A stretch of DNA of 64,000 nt from Leucaena leucocephala. Its lineage: Eukaryota; Streptophyta; Magnoliopsida; Fabales; Fabaceae. Below the pieces are notes generated by a model. The model was not told the DNA's origin. It searched no databases and saw only the letters and a program-made list of their open reading frames with translations. Shown here piece by piece: positions 1 through 12,941 of this stretch. The position numbers and the translations under genes were made by a program. The stretch spans positions 32,483,527 through 32,547,526 of the forward strand of contig CM073520.1 in assembly GCA_037074615.1 (NCBI GenBank). The letters run 5' to 3'. Every line of letters begins with the position of its first letter. Within the stretch, counting starts at the first letter, position 1.

Positions 1-1517
1 GTATTTCTCTATATATTTACATCTTTTTTCCAACTTTGATGTGTTATTTAATACTCCCCCGGTCCTTAATTAGATAAGAATTACTTAATTAATTATGGTA
101 GATAAAAAAGTTAGATAAATTATATAATTATAATAAATATGACTTTATTTCTCTAAAATATCTATGTGTAACATTATATTATTATCAATATATAAATTAG
201 ATAAATTAATTTAAAAAATAATTAATATGGAAAATAAAATAAGTTGATATATTATATTTATGAATAAAGTTTCTATATTTATGACCATAACAAAAAAAAA
301 ACTATGACGGCAAAAAGAATATATACGCAACAAATTTATAGTGTTTAAATATAATATTGATTTGGCCATTAATTATGGAATCAATAATTCTATACAAGTA
401 GAGAACTTACCAAAAAAGGTTTGGGACGGCAAACTAGTGATCGATGTGTGAACTCTTAGTTAGCTTCAATATTCAGTCGGTCCCTACGGGAAGATTTGAT
501 GCCAAGGATCAAGACATGATGCCATAATCTGTTTGCATTTGTGGCTTATCTGCACGACAAATAATTTCCAAAAGTATATATCAATATCATTTTCTCTCTG
601 TATAAAAATAGTGAGAATTAATATATATTATTTAATCTTAAATATCAGAGCTGATTAAATTATTTATTTTTATCTTAAATATAATATCTTAATTAATTTT
701 ATCTTTTAATTTTTTATTTTTTCCGCTAACAATCTCTATTAATTTCACATACAAAAGGCTTTTTTTTTTTTTTTTATCAAATACTAGTTTTTGATACAAA
801 TAATTAAAGGTAATCTAAAAAAGAAACTAAAATATTATTTTCATGAATAACTCAATTAATTAATTTCTCTAAATCACAACAAATTAGTTTTCTAAGCTAG
901 TTCATATATATTAAGAATAAGATGGAAGAATATTTTAAGATAAGATTGATATTTAGATAAGTTAAATCTGAAAATCTTTGTCATCGTGAAAGTTTACAAG
1001 TTTATGATGATCCATTGAAGTTATGACAGGCTAAGCACCGCAAAATTAACAATAGATTTAGCATGACACAGATGAAAGAATAATAAGTCTTTAATTATAT
1101 TGACATCACATAAGCTTTCATGGTTGTGAAAACAAGATTCTCTCCCATTTTCAGACTTGATGAGATATGAAAAAAGAGGCAAAGAGTGTTGCCTTCTTTA
1201 ATTATTCTCCTCTCTTTTTTGACCAAAATAATATAAAGAAACGTGTGTGTAGGAAGGGGAAAAAGATAACCACATAAAGGGATCCATATTTTTTCTTTGA
1301 CTCAAATGAAAATGAATGGTACCTATCTAATTCCATCCTAAGAGTTTCCATTAATCATTGTTATTAAGTGGATTCTGTTGTTAATTCGTTTTAGCTCCTA
1401 GATTCCTTAGTTTCTGTTCCTAATTGAACCAGATTTTAGCCAAGTCCGTACATGTATAGAGTACAGGTATATACAAATATGTTTAGCTTCATATTGAAAA
1501 ATGCAAAAAGAGTTTTA
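1..1517. other. AT-rich intergenic DNA, no gene seen
   Basis: No coding signal or recognisable RNA gene is visible on either strand. Near position 50 the text resembles the TACTCCCCCGGTCC end of plant Stowaway-like MITEs, but no matching right end was found, so it may be a remnant. The rest is A/T-rich with short homopolymer runs. Confidence 0.5.
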
Positions 1518-1922
1518 GAGTGTATTTGGCTCATATAAGGGAAGGAATTGCAATGGAGACGAAAGGGGAAAAAAAGAAAAGATTTTTAATATTATCATGT
1601 TTGTGTTGATAAAAAAAGAGAAAAAAGAAAATATTTTTAATATTATATTATTTAATTCAGGTAGGGGAACAGAGAATTTTTTTTTTATATAGACAACTGT
1701 AAAATATAAAAAGGGTATTTGAGAGATATTAAAAAAATATTATAAATATAATAGTCAAAATAAAATAATTTTTTTTTAAATTCTCTTAATTTTAGAGAGG
1801 AGAGAAAATTTAAAAAAAAAATTATTCCCTCATAAAGATTTTGTGATACCAAACAAAAAAAAAAAACAAAATCTCTTATTTTTCCTTCCCGCTCTTCTAT
1901 ATCCCTCGTACCAAATGCACCT
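1518..1922. mobile_element. PIF/Harbinger-like MITE (TTA target duplication)
   Basis: The element has imperfect terminal inverted repeats: GAGTGTATTTGG at the left and the reverse complement of AGGTGCATTTGG at the right. TTA flanks both sides (1515-1517 and 1923-1925), the three-base duplication expected of Tourist/PIF-Harbinger elements. It is about 405 bp, very A/T-rich and has no open frame. Family assignment rests on the ends only. Confidence 0.5.
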
Positions 1923-3050
1923 TTAGTTTTTGTGATTTTCCAGGTGAATCTAAGCTAAAATAACTGTGACTTGTGAATAGTATTGTTTCTTAAGAAAAAA
2001 AATGCTGATTAGATCATCATATTGATTCATTTTTTAGAGTTTAAGGACCCAAGTATAAAAATCATTAAAATAAAATTTACCTCTTCTAATAAAATGTTAT
2101 CCATATATGTTGTCTGATTTGAATATAAAATATTATTATATTTAAAAGATTCCCGCATATATCAATTGTACCAAATTTTAGTAGGTGTATTGATTTTTTT
2201 GTTTTACATGAAAATTAAAACTAATCTTACTATATTTTTAGTATAAAAAAATTTAAGTGGACACTAGTCCTCTATCAAGATTAGAGATATAACCTCAGGC
2301 TTTGAAGAGTATTTATAAGGAATTTATGAGATATTCTATTAAAATAATCCTCATAACAATAATAAAAGTCGAAATCACATCCTTATAAAATATGAATCAA
2401 TTTTTTATTATCTATATTAATTGTCATTAACTATTTTTACTATGCATACCATGTGATTCACATAACTCAATTTAATCCATTCTTGGCCCACTAGAAAGTA
2501 TAAATCGGTCCATTAACACAATTATTTGGATGAGAATGATCCATGAATATTTTGGATTGAGAAAAAAAAAACTTATTGGATGAGAGACTAATGTAGAAGG
2601 ACCACTAAAATACGCATATGACAAAATGGTTCCACGAAATTGCCCAATATCAGTAAAATCCCAAGGAACTTCAAATGGAATTAAAATTTAAGCACGTGAC
2701 AGAAATTATTGAAATTTAAGTTGCCTTTATGTTCTTTTGTATCCTTTATGTTCTTTTGTATTTTTGAAGTTCTTTTTGTGTCATTATAGTTTAGATAATA
2801 ATTTAATATTAATAATTATAATTATAAGTGTAGCCTACAATTGTTTCTTAGAAATGTAGAATTTGATTGTTTAGATTTGCTTTTGGTAACAAGTATTTAT
2901 TTTATAAATTATAAAATTACCATTGAAAAATTATACTGGGCTTAAATTACGGAAAATGAAGAGAAAAAATTTGTACAAAAAAAAATGGAGAGAAAATTGC
3001 AGTCCTTTTGATAGTTAACGCCATTATGGCGATTTTCAAAGCACAAGTAT
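1923..3050. other. Intergenic DNA and distal CCT6 upstream region
   Basis: I see no gene here. The sequence is A/T-rich, with a short direct repeat around 2725-2760 (TTTATGTTCTTTTGTAT twice). The last few hundred bases are presumably the promoter of the downstream chaperonin gene, but I could not fix a TATA box. Confidence 0.4.
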
Positions 3051-3106
3051 TTTTGAGTTTTTTCACAAACTAGAAGCCTCTAACACCCTCTGCCCTGTTT
3101 CTTCAC

Positions 3107-3114
3107 TAGGGTTT
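3107..3114 (+). promoter_or_regulatory. Telo-box in the CCT6 leader
   Basis: TAGGGTTT, the reverse complement of the AAACCCTA telo-box, lies about 80 bp before the CCT6 start codon. Telo-boxes are common near the start sites of plant genes expressed in dividing cells, including translation and chaperone genes. Role inferred from motif and position only. Confidence 0.45.
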
Positions 3115-3195
3115 GCTTCTGTGATCGTTCTGTAGACTGTTTCTTTCTCTCTCTCCCCATTTCTCAGCGCGTGTACGTTCGCCTTCGCCGGAAAC

Positions 3196-6100
3196 ATGTC
3201 CCTGCGAGTGCTGAACCCTAATGCCGAGGTGCTTAACAAATCGGCGGCATTGCACATGAACATCAATGCCGCCAAGGGCTTGCAGGATGTCCTCAAGACC
3301 AACCTCGGTCCCAAGGGAACCATCAAAATGTACGGCCGCTGTTTCTCCTCACTTTTTTCCTTTTATTCGATGCTTCTGCTTTTACTTGTTTTAGCTCTCA
3401 TTATTGCAATGTCTTTCTTAAATCAGGTTGGTTGGTGGGGCTGGGGACATTAAGCTCACTAAAGACGGGAACACTCTCTTGAAAGAAATGGTGAGTTTAT
3501 TCGATATTTTCCGGGAGTTCTGTTGCTACTGGCTACCTGTTAATGTCTTACTGTTTCGATCTAATTTTATGAGGATGCGGCGATATATTGATCTGTTTTT
3601 AGTGTTTTTTTAAAATTAATTTATAAATGTAAGTACTTGTTTTGGTGTTGGAGCTTCTGATGAATAAGTGTTGGTTTTACAAGACATAATATGTGGTTCT
3701 TGAAGTTGTCCAATAGTAATGGGCATGGATATCTTATGGAATTTTTATGTTTGCCTTTCTCCCACCCGGCCCTTTTATATGTTCCTCTTGATTTTTTGTT
3801 CAATCAAATGAAGTCCTGGGAATTGTTGGCGTTGGAGATCTGATTGGAGGACTTATTGTTTACACCTTTCGTATGATATATTCCTTACGGTTTGATATTG
3901 ACCTTATCATTGATTCTTCATAACTATTAAATCCGCTGATGTGGTGTGGAGTTGCACACTCAACCTTAAGGTTTTTTCAAATATTCTATATTTATTGGAT
4001 GGATATTTTGTATATGACTGGCCACCCTTTGTTAGTAGGAGTTAAATATTGATGACTAGGAAGCATAGATATACTGAAACAAACGCACAATGCAACATGG
4101 ACATAAAAACAACAAAATTTAACGTGTTTATGACTTTATGTATGTGTATATAAAGGTTTGTGTCTAAGTGTCTGACTTGTCTCTACGTTATAGATTGAGA
4201 ATGAATGTGAATAATTATTCTTGCCGGAAAGTTACTTGGAAGCGAGAAATGCAAAATCTGTATTAACTTAATTTTCCTCTCAGTTTTGACTTCTGCCACG
4301 CATGGCTGAAGTGTTGTTAGATGTTGCTGAATTTTGAATCCTCTATTTATTTTTCCCCTCATTTATTATTACAGCAAATTCAAAACCCAACAGCAATCAT
4401 GATTGCTAGGACAGCTGTTGCCCAAGATGACATTAGTGGAGATGGCACAACTTCTACTGTAATCTTTATTGGTGAACTTATGAAACAATCAGAGCGTTAC
4501 ATAGATGAAGGTCAGTGATCATTTGCTTGTATTTCAACTGCCGAGTGCCAAAGAAGTATGAGTATTTAAGTCATGATCCAGGATTTTAGTTCAAGCCTTT
4601 CTCTCTTAAGCTTGTGTCTCTATCCATGCAAGTCTAGCAGTTGCACCCCCACTATGTGTTTGTTACTGCTTTGTGGGAAAGACATGTCTTTATCTTCTGG
4701 GTTCTTGTAGACTGTTTACTTCCTTCTGAAGGCTATTTTACCTAAAATTTTTAGGTAAAATAGTGTTATTGTAAAGTTCCCAATAGTTCTTGATTTATTT
4801 TTTTTGCTGGCTGTTAGATGGTCAAATATCTCAAATTCATAACTAAGATATCAACAGATGAAAACTTGTCACCAAAAAGACATTTGATAATTAGTCTGGC
4901 ACACTCTGGCTTTCATGGGAGTTTTCCTTCCCCAGCCTTATTGTTGGATAAGAAATTAAGAATGGCCTCTAGATCATCCCAATTCTCAAAGTAGATTATG
5001 AACTTTTTAATTGTATGCTTTCTATAGTCTTGAAACTTGTATGCATGTGATATATGATTATTCCAGGTATGCATCCACGTGTTTTGGTTGATGGTTTTGA
5101 GATTGCAAAAAGATCAACCCTACAATTCCTTGAAAAATTTAAGACACCTGTCGTGATGGGTGATGAGCCTGACAAGGAGATTCTCAGGATGGTTGCAAGA
5201 ACAACCCTTAGGACAAAGGTATCTTATATTATTTAAGTTTATTCTAATGAAAAATGGGTTGTACTTCAGTATTATTTATGGAATGAACAAACAATTGCTG
5301 GACATGCTATTTACTAAGTTTGATATTCTTTTTTTCTTTTCTATGTTCTCCTTTTTTGCAGTTATATGAGGCACTAGCTGATCAATTGACTGATATAGTT
5401 GTTAATTCAGTGAGTATTCTTGGAGATAGTGACATTTATATGCGGTATCTTCTACAAATTACAATTTGTGGCGTGACTTTTCTTTTTGCACTGCAGGTTT
5501 TGTGCATCCGGAAACCTGAGGAAGCAATTGATTTGTTTATGGTGGAGATTATGCACATGAGGCACAAGTTTGATGTAGACACACGCTTGGTATGTTAAGT
5601 ATAGTCATCCATTTGTACTGAGTTTTGGATTTGCTTAATGGTCATAACTTTTTCAGATTGCCCGTTATTATAGTGGTCTCCTATGGTATTGAATTTAACA
5701 ATGCCTGGACTTCTAGCATTATTTAATATGCTTAACTAAGTGACTGTGGGGCTAGAATCTTGTATTTCTAGCTCAGCCAACCTCTATACAAATCATATCA
5801 AGATTAGGAATTCAAACACATCATTATTGGTTGCATATCACTTTGGATTGTCAAGAGACAACATTTGTTGTATCTGTGCAATTTCTAAGATTGACACATC
5901 AACTTCTAGCCTCGGTGCCATCTATGCATTTGCTATTGGAAACTGGTTTGTATGAGAATGAGAGACTGGCCCTGCACTTCTGCCTATTCAACCTTTGCTC
6001 TGATTTTTTATTTTTCAATCCCTCTACTTTCTTAAGAATTCTTTATCATTTGAAGACATAAACCTTGATATCACTCGGTTTTTCACATTTTTCCAGAGTG

Positions 6101-9100
6101 GTTTATACTGTGAAATTTCTCTTCACTTCAATTGCATTTCAGCTACTTCACATGAATGTCGTCAATTTCACATGCATCTAGTTGAATTTTCATTTGATTT
6201 TAATCATGTTGAATTCATTTGTTAAGTTTACGTGTTGCATACATTTATTACTCTTAATAATTTTATTTTAATTATTCAGCGACTCATGGGTTTTTTAGGT
6301 TGAGGGTCTTGTTCTTGATCATGGTTCTAGGCACCCTGATATGAAGCGGCGTGCAGAGAATTGTTATATATTAACATGCAACGTGTCTTTGGAGTATGAT
6401 AAAAGGTAAATGGAGTAACCAAGATGTTGTATTATCTCTTCTCTCAATTTCTCTATTGCTTCTATACAAATTATATGCACATTATTGTTAAAATGTCAAT
6501 GGAATTAACCCGGCCTCTGTTACCTAACATCTCTGTTCATTTTTCAATTTCTAGTAAATCATGTGTTCTGATATATTTGTCTTGTACGAGCCATTGCCCT
6601 TTTAAGGAGAATTTTCAATGTTTAGCAAATATTTTTTATATATATTTATTTTAATTATTCAAAAGTATATTTTTGTTTTCAATACAATGTTCTATTTATT
6701 TGTTGTGATTTTATGTTTATTTTAATTAAAATAAAAATGAGAAATTTAATTAACATTAGTTATAATTATGCTTGATTAGAATTTATTATAATTATAATAC
6801 ATTTTAAGTTATTTATTCATTCAAATAATATTAATTGCAAGGTAAAATCTATAAGGTTCCTCGTTTTAGTAGTTTGGCAACAAAATGAGCTTTCTGAGTT
6901 GAAAGATATTGCCAAACTAAACAATACAAGTGATCGTGGCAAACACAAACTGCTTTTTTCATACCTTTTTATGAAACGCTATTTGAAAATATGCAACTTC
7001 AAAATAAGCGGAAATGTTTAATAATCTCAAACAGGTTTATCATATTTACTTAATCCGAGAGACTTTGTTAACAAGAAAAAAAAAGTACGTATATATCTGT
7101 TGTAGATGTTTCACTTTTTATCTGACCCTTGTGAGGTTGTTACATCTTTTAGATATAGTTTGTTAGCATAATGATGTTTGAACATTTTCGTGTCAGTGAA
7201 ATAAATGCAGGCTTTTTCTACTCAAATGCTGAACAAAGAGAGGCTATGGTTTCAGCGGAAAGGCGCCAGGTTGATGAAAAAGTTAAAAAAATTATTGAAC
7301 TGAAAAATAAGGTAGGTAAAAGGTATTCTTTTAGAATGATCATTATACACTCTCATAGCTGTATGTTGATTTGTTATTGCATTATGGTAATTTTATCTCT
7401 CAACTTTTGTCACATTGCCTTCATACACATCATGAATGCAGGTATGTTCTGGTAATGATAGCAACTTTGTTGTCATCAATCAGAAAGGAATAGATCCTCC
7501 ATCACTGGACCTTCTTGCCAGGGCAGGGGTATGCCACATACTATTATGTTTTTTCTTTATTGATATTATCTCTTTTATATTGTCGCATTTGAAAAAAATT
7601 GCACTACTTTATCTTTATGCATAACTTGCTTTTAAAACATGAACATGTGTTGGATATATAGCTGGATTCTTAATGTTCTTTGTCTGTGGGATTTCTTTAG
7701 ATAATTGCCCTTCGGAGGGCAAAGAGGAGAAACATGGAAAGATTGGTTTTGGCTTGTGGAGGAGAGGCCGTAAACTCTGTGGATGATTTGACTCCTGAAT
7801 GTCTTGGTTGGGCAGGATTGGTGTATGAGCATGTCCTTGGTGAAGAAAAATATACATTTGTAGAGAATGTGAAGAATCCTCATTCATGCACAATCTTGAT
7901 TAAAGGTAAATAGTAAATAGTATTTTATTTAGCCTTTAAAACCAGATTAGATCACCTGATTTAATTGGTAAAGGGTTTGGTTAGGTGATCAACTGCTTCT
8001 GTCATTATATGTCCATCACCCTGATTGTAGAGATGGCCTGCCTCTTCTCCTAGTGAGGATCATGGAGACCAGTAAACTTGAATGAATATTGATATTGAGA
8101 TATAATTAACAGTAATCTGAAATATAAAATTTTAAATCTTGTTAAAATAAAAACCATGTAAAATACGCATTGGTTAATGACTGTGTATATAGATCCGTTT
8201 GAGCTGTTTGATTTCTGAACAATGATTGAGTCAGGTCTTTTAGAATGATATTTGTATTTTATCAATTCATTTCTGTTTGGTTTGTTGATGAGATGATCTC
8301 TGCTATTGTAATGCGCAGGTCCCAATGACCATACTATTGCTCAGATTAAAGATGCTGTTCGTGATGGTTTGAGAGCTGTGAAGAATACCATAGAAGATGA
8401 AGCTGTTGTCTTAGTGAGTTATTTGCTTCTAAGTTTAATGATTCAGAATTATTATAAAAGCATCTTATGAATTTTTATGGTTTGATGCATGTTCCTGTTG
8501 TTGTATCAAGTGACTCCATTATTTGTGCTAATTTACAAAGACAGAATGGTTTAACCTCAGTACTGAGACTAAAATTTTTATGTTGGATGAGTTGTCCAGA
8601 AGATGACATTATTGGTTTGGAAATCTTTTTATAAACAAACATGAGATTCTGGAACTCAGTTTTACTATGATTTAATGGGTTATAGCTTATTACACTTCTG
8701 ATCTAAGGAGAGGAAGATTGATGTGGAATCTGGAGCTAGCATATTCTCAGTTGAGTTGCAAACTTAGCAGAAAGTGGACTAGAAATAATGTTCTGGTTTT
8801 ATTGAGAGGAATTGAAACTTGTTAAAATAGTTTAATGCATGTCTTTGCCAGAGTTTTAGAACTATGCTGGATCAGATCCATTCATCTAGTGTCAATAGTG
8901 AGTACAAGCAATACCATTCCTACTACCGACTTTTTTAATTAGTGTGTTTTTGGAAATTGCTTGATTAATAGTTTAATACATCCTCAATTCAGAACCACGG
9001 GCTGTCGCCTTTTACTGTTATGGTGCTAGTGAGGTATTTTCATGGTGTTACTGAGACTTACATGTGATTTTCTCGCCTGTGTTCAGGGGGCTGGTGCATT

Positions 9101-10716
9101 TGAAGTTGCTGCTAGGCAATATCTTGTGAATGAAGTCAAGAAAACAGTTCAAGGGGTAATAGGAATTTTCTCGTTTCCCTGTCGATCTTAATTTGCTGTT
9201 AACCTATCCTGAGAAAGATGTTTATAAAACTTGAAACAGCGTGCACAACTTGGTGTTGAGGCTTTTGCTGATGCTCTTCTCGTGGTGCCCAAGACTCTTG
9301 CTGACAACTCAGGACTTGACACACAAGATGTGATCATTTCTCTTACGGTATGCAGCATTAATACGTTTCATTATACAAATTGCTTTAAAACAGAACGGTG
9401 TCGTTATACAATTGCTGAATCTTTTTGCAGGGAGAACATGACAGAGGAAATGTAGTGGGATTGAACCAACACACAGGAGAACCAATAGACCCCCAAATGG
9501 AGGGCATTTTTGACAACTACTCTGTGAAGCGCCAAATCATAAACTCAGGGTATGTCTGGACCTAAAATTATCTGGCAATCAATGCTTTTATCTTTTTATA
9601 TATATATACACTAGCATCAGGGGAAGAACGATCTATGGATCTTTGTTACTAATTAATTTGATAAGAGTCAATGATTACATTCATATGCCCTCCTTAGTTT
9701 TGTTTTTAACTTGGTGCCTGTTTGGTTTGTCCCCAAACTTAGGTTTTAAATCTAGGTTTGGGGAAAACCTAGATTTTGAGAAATTTTAAAACAAACAGCT
9801 ATATTTGTTCAAAAGAGCTTTTGGACCACACCATGGTTTAAAACCAAGGTTTTAGATAAGTTGGTTAGAGTAACTTATGGAATAGTAAAAGAGCTTATGG
9901 ACTAACCAATTACTATATTACCCCTACTTTTTCTTACACCCTCTCTCCTCTCTTTTTTATACTATCTCTCCTCTTATATTTCTTCTACACTATCTCTCCT
10001 CTTTCATCTTTCTTCTACACCCTCTCTCATCTCCCATCTCTCCTATATTTAATAATCATACATTTTTTCGTAATTTATCAATAATAAAAGTACTTTTGGA
10101 AATAACTATCTAAATACTCATTTATTCAAAATTACTTTTTTTCATAAGCTTTTCTCTAGAAGCCCTTTTCTAAAAGCTATCTAAAAGCCATTTTTTTTCA
10201 TAAGCCCTTTTCTAAAATTTTATCCAAATGGACCCTTATTTATATAATACTCCTTCTTGTCCTAAATATAAGCAACACTCTTACATAGGGGCCTGGCCTA
10301 AATATAAGCAACATTTTCTGGTCTGAAATTATAAATTGTGCTTTCTATTTTTACCCCCATTAAATACACGTCTTTATATTAATTATCGCACATTCCCTTC
10401 ATAAATAAGGGTATATTTAAAATATATATATATTTCTGAGATATTTATTGCTTTTAAATAATTTTTACTAACATTTTGATCAACGTGATTTGATTAGTTG
10501 TTGCTTATATATATATAGGACCAGAGGAAGTAGTTTGTTATCCACATCACCTTACTCTGTAATCTTCGAATTCAATTAGGGAGCGCAATTTATCTTCTTA
10601 TAATGGTCCTGTTACATGCTTTCTTTATTATGATGTACAGGCCAGTGATTGCTTCTCAATTACTATTGGTAGATGAGGTGATTAGAGCTGGCCGCAATAT
10701 GAGAAAGCCCACTTAA
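3196..10716 (+). CDS. CCT6: T-complex protein 1 (CCT/TRiC) subunit zeta
   Basis: Encodes the zeta subunit of the cytosolic CCT/TRiC chaperonin, the ATP-driven double ring that folds actin, tubulin and other proteins. Fifteen exons: 3196-3329, 3427-3490, 4375-4510, 5067-5218, 5362-5412, 5497-5589, 6299-6405, 7197-7311, 7442-7528, 7701-7905, 8319-8413, 9087-9155, 9240-9347, 9431-9549, 10641-10716. They join in frame to 1611 nt (536 residues), the normal family length. The start MSLRVLNPNAEVLNKSAALH fits the plant zeta N-terminus. Group II chaperonin signatures are present: LGPKGTIKM near residue 38, TKDGNTLL after it, and the nucleotide-binding GDGTTS at 88-93. The C-terminus is VIRAGRNMRKPT. 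All introns are GT-AG and I see no stop or frameshift. The last intron (9550-10640) holds two MITEs and intron 3 a perfect palindrome. The identification is very secure; the exon ends are hand-built. Confidence 0.96.
4733..4763. repeat. Perfect 15-bp-arm palindrome in CCT6 intron 3
   Basis: CTATTTTACCTAAAA is followed after one base by its exact reverse complement. The hairpin lies mid-intron and is not obviously the end of a larger element. Function unknown. Confidence 0.7.
9709..10235. mobile_element. PIF/Harbinger-like MITE in CCT6 intron 14
   Basis: Copy of a MITE family repeated through this window. The left end contains GGTGCCTGTTTGG and the right end is the complement of GGGTCCATTTGG, with TTA flanking both (9706-9708 and 10236-10238). 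The interior has the family block with AGTAAAAGAGCTTATGGAC, then a CT-rich tract, then an A/T-rich half. The left boundary is uncertain by a few bases. It lies wholly within the last intron and does not touch the splice sites. Confidence 0.6.
10250..10530. mobile_element. Stowaway-like MITE in CCT6 intron 14
   Basis: About 281 bp with inverted ends of the type CTCCTTCTTGTCCTAAATAT ... complement of CTTCCTCTGGTCC, both ending in a shared AAGCAAC block, flanked by TA. This is the usual form of Tc1/mariner-derived Stowaway elements. It begins only about 12 bp after the neighbouring PIF-like MITE. Non-coding. Confidence 0.65.
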
Positions 10717-12941
10717 GGAGAGGCAGCAGTTTGCTCCGGTACTTACCCGGAAAATGAACCGGACTGCTTTTCTTCCTCCAATTGTTTTATTTGCCCCTTT
10801 TACTTTGATCCCTCGTGGACGTTGTGATATAGATGTGTTGCGGGTGAATTTTGGTTCATTATGCTTTTTTTGAAATATACAATGAATGATTTTGTAGATT
10901 ATGTAGTTGTATCGTGCTTAGCATGCTACACTTTTATACACGTTTACTGGTTGGAAAATGGACTCTGGTGGATTTCATGATTATATTTATCAGCCACAAT
11001 GTTGAGGTGCTTCACTTTGTAATCTGGGGGCTGTGATACCACCAACGAAATCTAATGAGGTCATCCCCCCGCCCTTTATGTTAACTACATTCTTAGAATT
11101 AAGAATTAAGGAAATTAGTTAAAATTAATTTAATGCTAAAAAGTTTTGCAACTGCTAGAAAATTTTCTTTGATTAGTGTTGTTTATTAGGGCGAGAGAGA
11201 TACTGAAGGAGTTATTCAGATGGCATTGTTCGATTAGTATTGTTTATCAAAAGTATTGCATTAGAAAGTAACGGGAAAGTCATCATCAAGAAGGAAAACA
11301 ACCGCTACCAGTTCTTGTGGTTCTGCAAGCAGCTCAATTGTACGAGAAATTATATTATATAATAGATTTTGAGCCAGAGTTACTAACAATTGAATTGATG
11401 TAACAATTTAAAACTATTATATACGTTAGCTTATAAATATGAAATTGTTGTAAAACTTGAGAATAAACAAACAAGTCCGCATATAATATCTGTAGTTTTG
11501 ACTCAAATCAAAATAGGAGATGGCTTTTTTAACAGCTCATCTTGCAAAACCAAAAACAAAAAGCAAGCCTATCATTCTTCTTTTGCCAACGAGCATGTCT
11601 TGTTCTTTTTTTTTCTTTTTACAATTTTTTTAAAAAAATAATTAAGCTCATCTACAATCTAAATACATGGTAAATTCTCCCGAATAATCTATTATCTTTA
11701 TATATAAATTTAAATAGTTAAAAATTAAGATATTTTTTTAAATGCTATAACTAAAATTTTATTCTCTTTCATCTAAAAGCTTAGCTTCATTTTGATGGGA
11801 TTTGTTTTTTCTGATAAGTTCTTCCTTTTCTTTTCTTCTTTACATCTTAGGGACAAATCTTGAGCGAGGGTGTCAGATAGATGGCTAGTTTTTAAGCCAC
11901 GCAGTAGTTACCCCTCATTGTTACACGATATAGTGTTTAAGCGACGCAGTAGGTACCCCTCATTGTCACACGATATATGTTCATAAAAGGAATCGTCACC
12001 CAATTTTCACAGCCTATATTAAATCAAACCAAGTTAAGACCACGTGGGCGCCAATCTTTCAACTTTGTCCACACGCAAAACTCAAGACCTTGCTTGAAAG
12101 AAAGTTAAACTACTGGAATCAAATGCCATTGATGATATCCCATTCTATTTAACCCCAATATGATATTTAACTCCCTCAACAGTTCAAGGTTTGGCAACAT
12201 ATTAAAGATAGATTTGTACATTAGGGAAATTATCAAATGACGTTTCTGGAAAACAGTATGTTAGTACCAATCATCGGGTACCCATATAATATGCTCTAAT
12301 CTTTCCATATAGAGCTCTAGTTTTCGTAGACTCTCAAGTTTCTTACTTCCGCGAGATTCCTCCATTGCCTAATCATTTAGTATCAATTTGCATATAAAAG
12401 TAAGAACCCACTATTTTAAATTCTGCCATGTCTCAAAACTTAAGATTCAAAACAAAGCCAATAATTTATCCGCGTCGCTTCTTGCTTGGAACCAATTTGC
12501 CAACTGATTTATCTAAACCTTAACATATTGGTTTACTAATTTTTTTTAGCTGCAGTAACATTATGAGGGAGCCAAGCAGACTATTTAGTGTCAAAAACGA
12601 AAAATACAATCGAAGCAGAGAAACTAGGATCTTGTTCTTCACTATCAAATAATCCCAAATTGAATTCCTCAACAGTCTTAAGCAGTAAGTAAATATCACA
12701 CCATGAATCTGCAAAATTCGTACTAGTTTCTCTGCACTTAGTATAACACTAAACAAAACTCTAAGAAATGTCGAGCTTATGGGTCCACTGATATGATGAA
12801 GGGCTCATTCTAGATTTCTGAAGAATTAGAATGTAAAAGGGTCATCCAAACATATTGATGATACGTTTTTGCCGGATGCTTTGTGGAACAATTGTAAAAA
12901 CAGTTGCTCAATAATTAGGCCAAGCTTCAATGAAATCAAAT
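10717..12941. other. Intergenic region between convergent CCT6 and CMC1 genes
   Basis: Both flanking genes end toward this interval, so it should hold both 3' untranslated regions (first few hundred bases at the left for CCT6, the right end for CMC1). No other coding sequence was recognised. It includes a two-copy tandem repeat at 11891-11977. Confidence 0.5.
11891..11977. repeat. Two-copy tandem repeat, 45-bp period
   Basis: A unit beginning TTTAAGC(C/G)ACGCAGTAG and ending ACACGATATA occurs at 11891 and again at 11936, with a few substitutions. It lies about 1.2 kb after the CCT6 stop. No function is evident. Confidence 0.75.
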
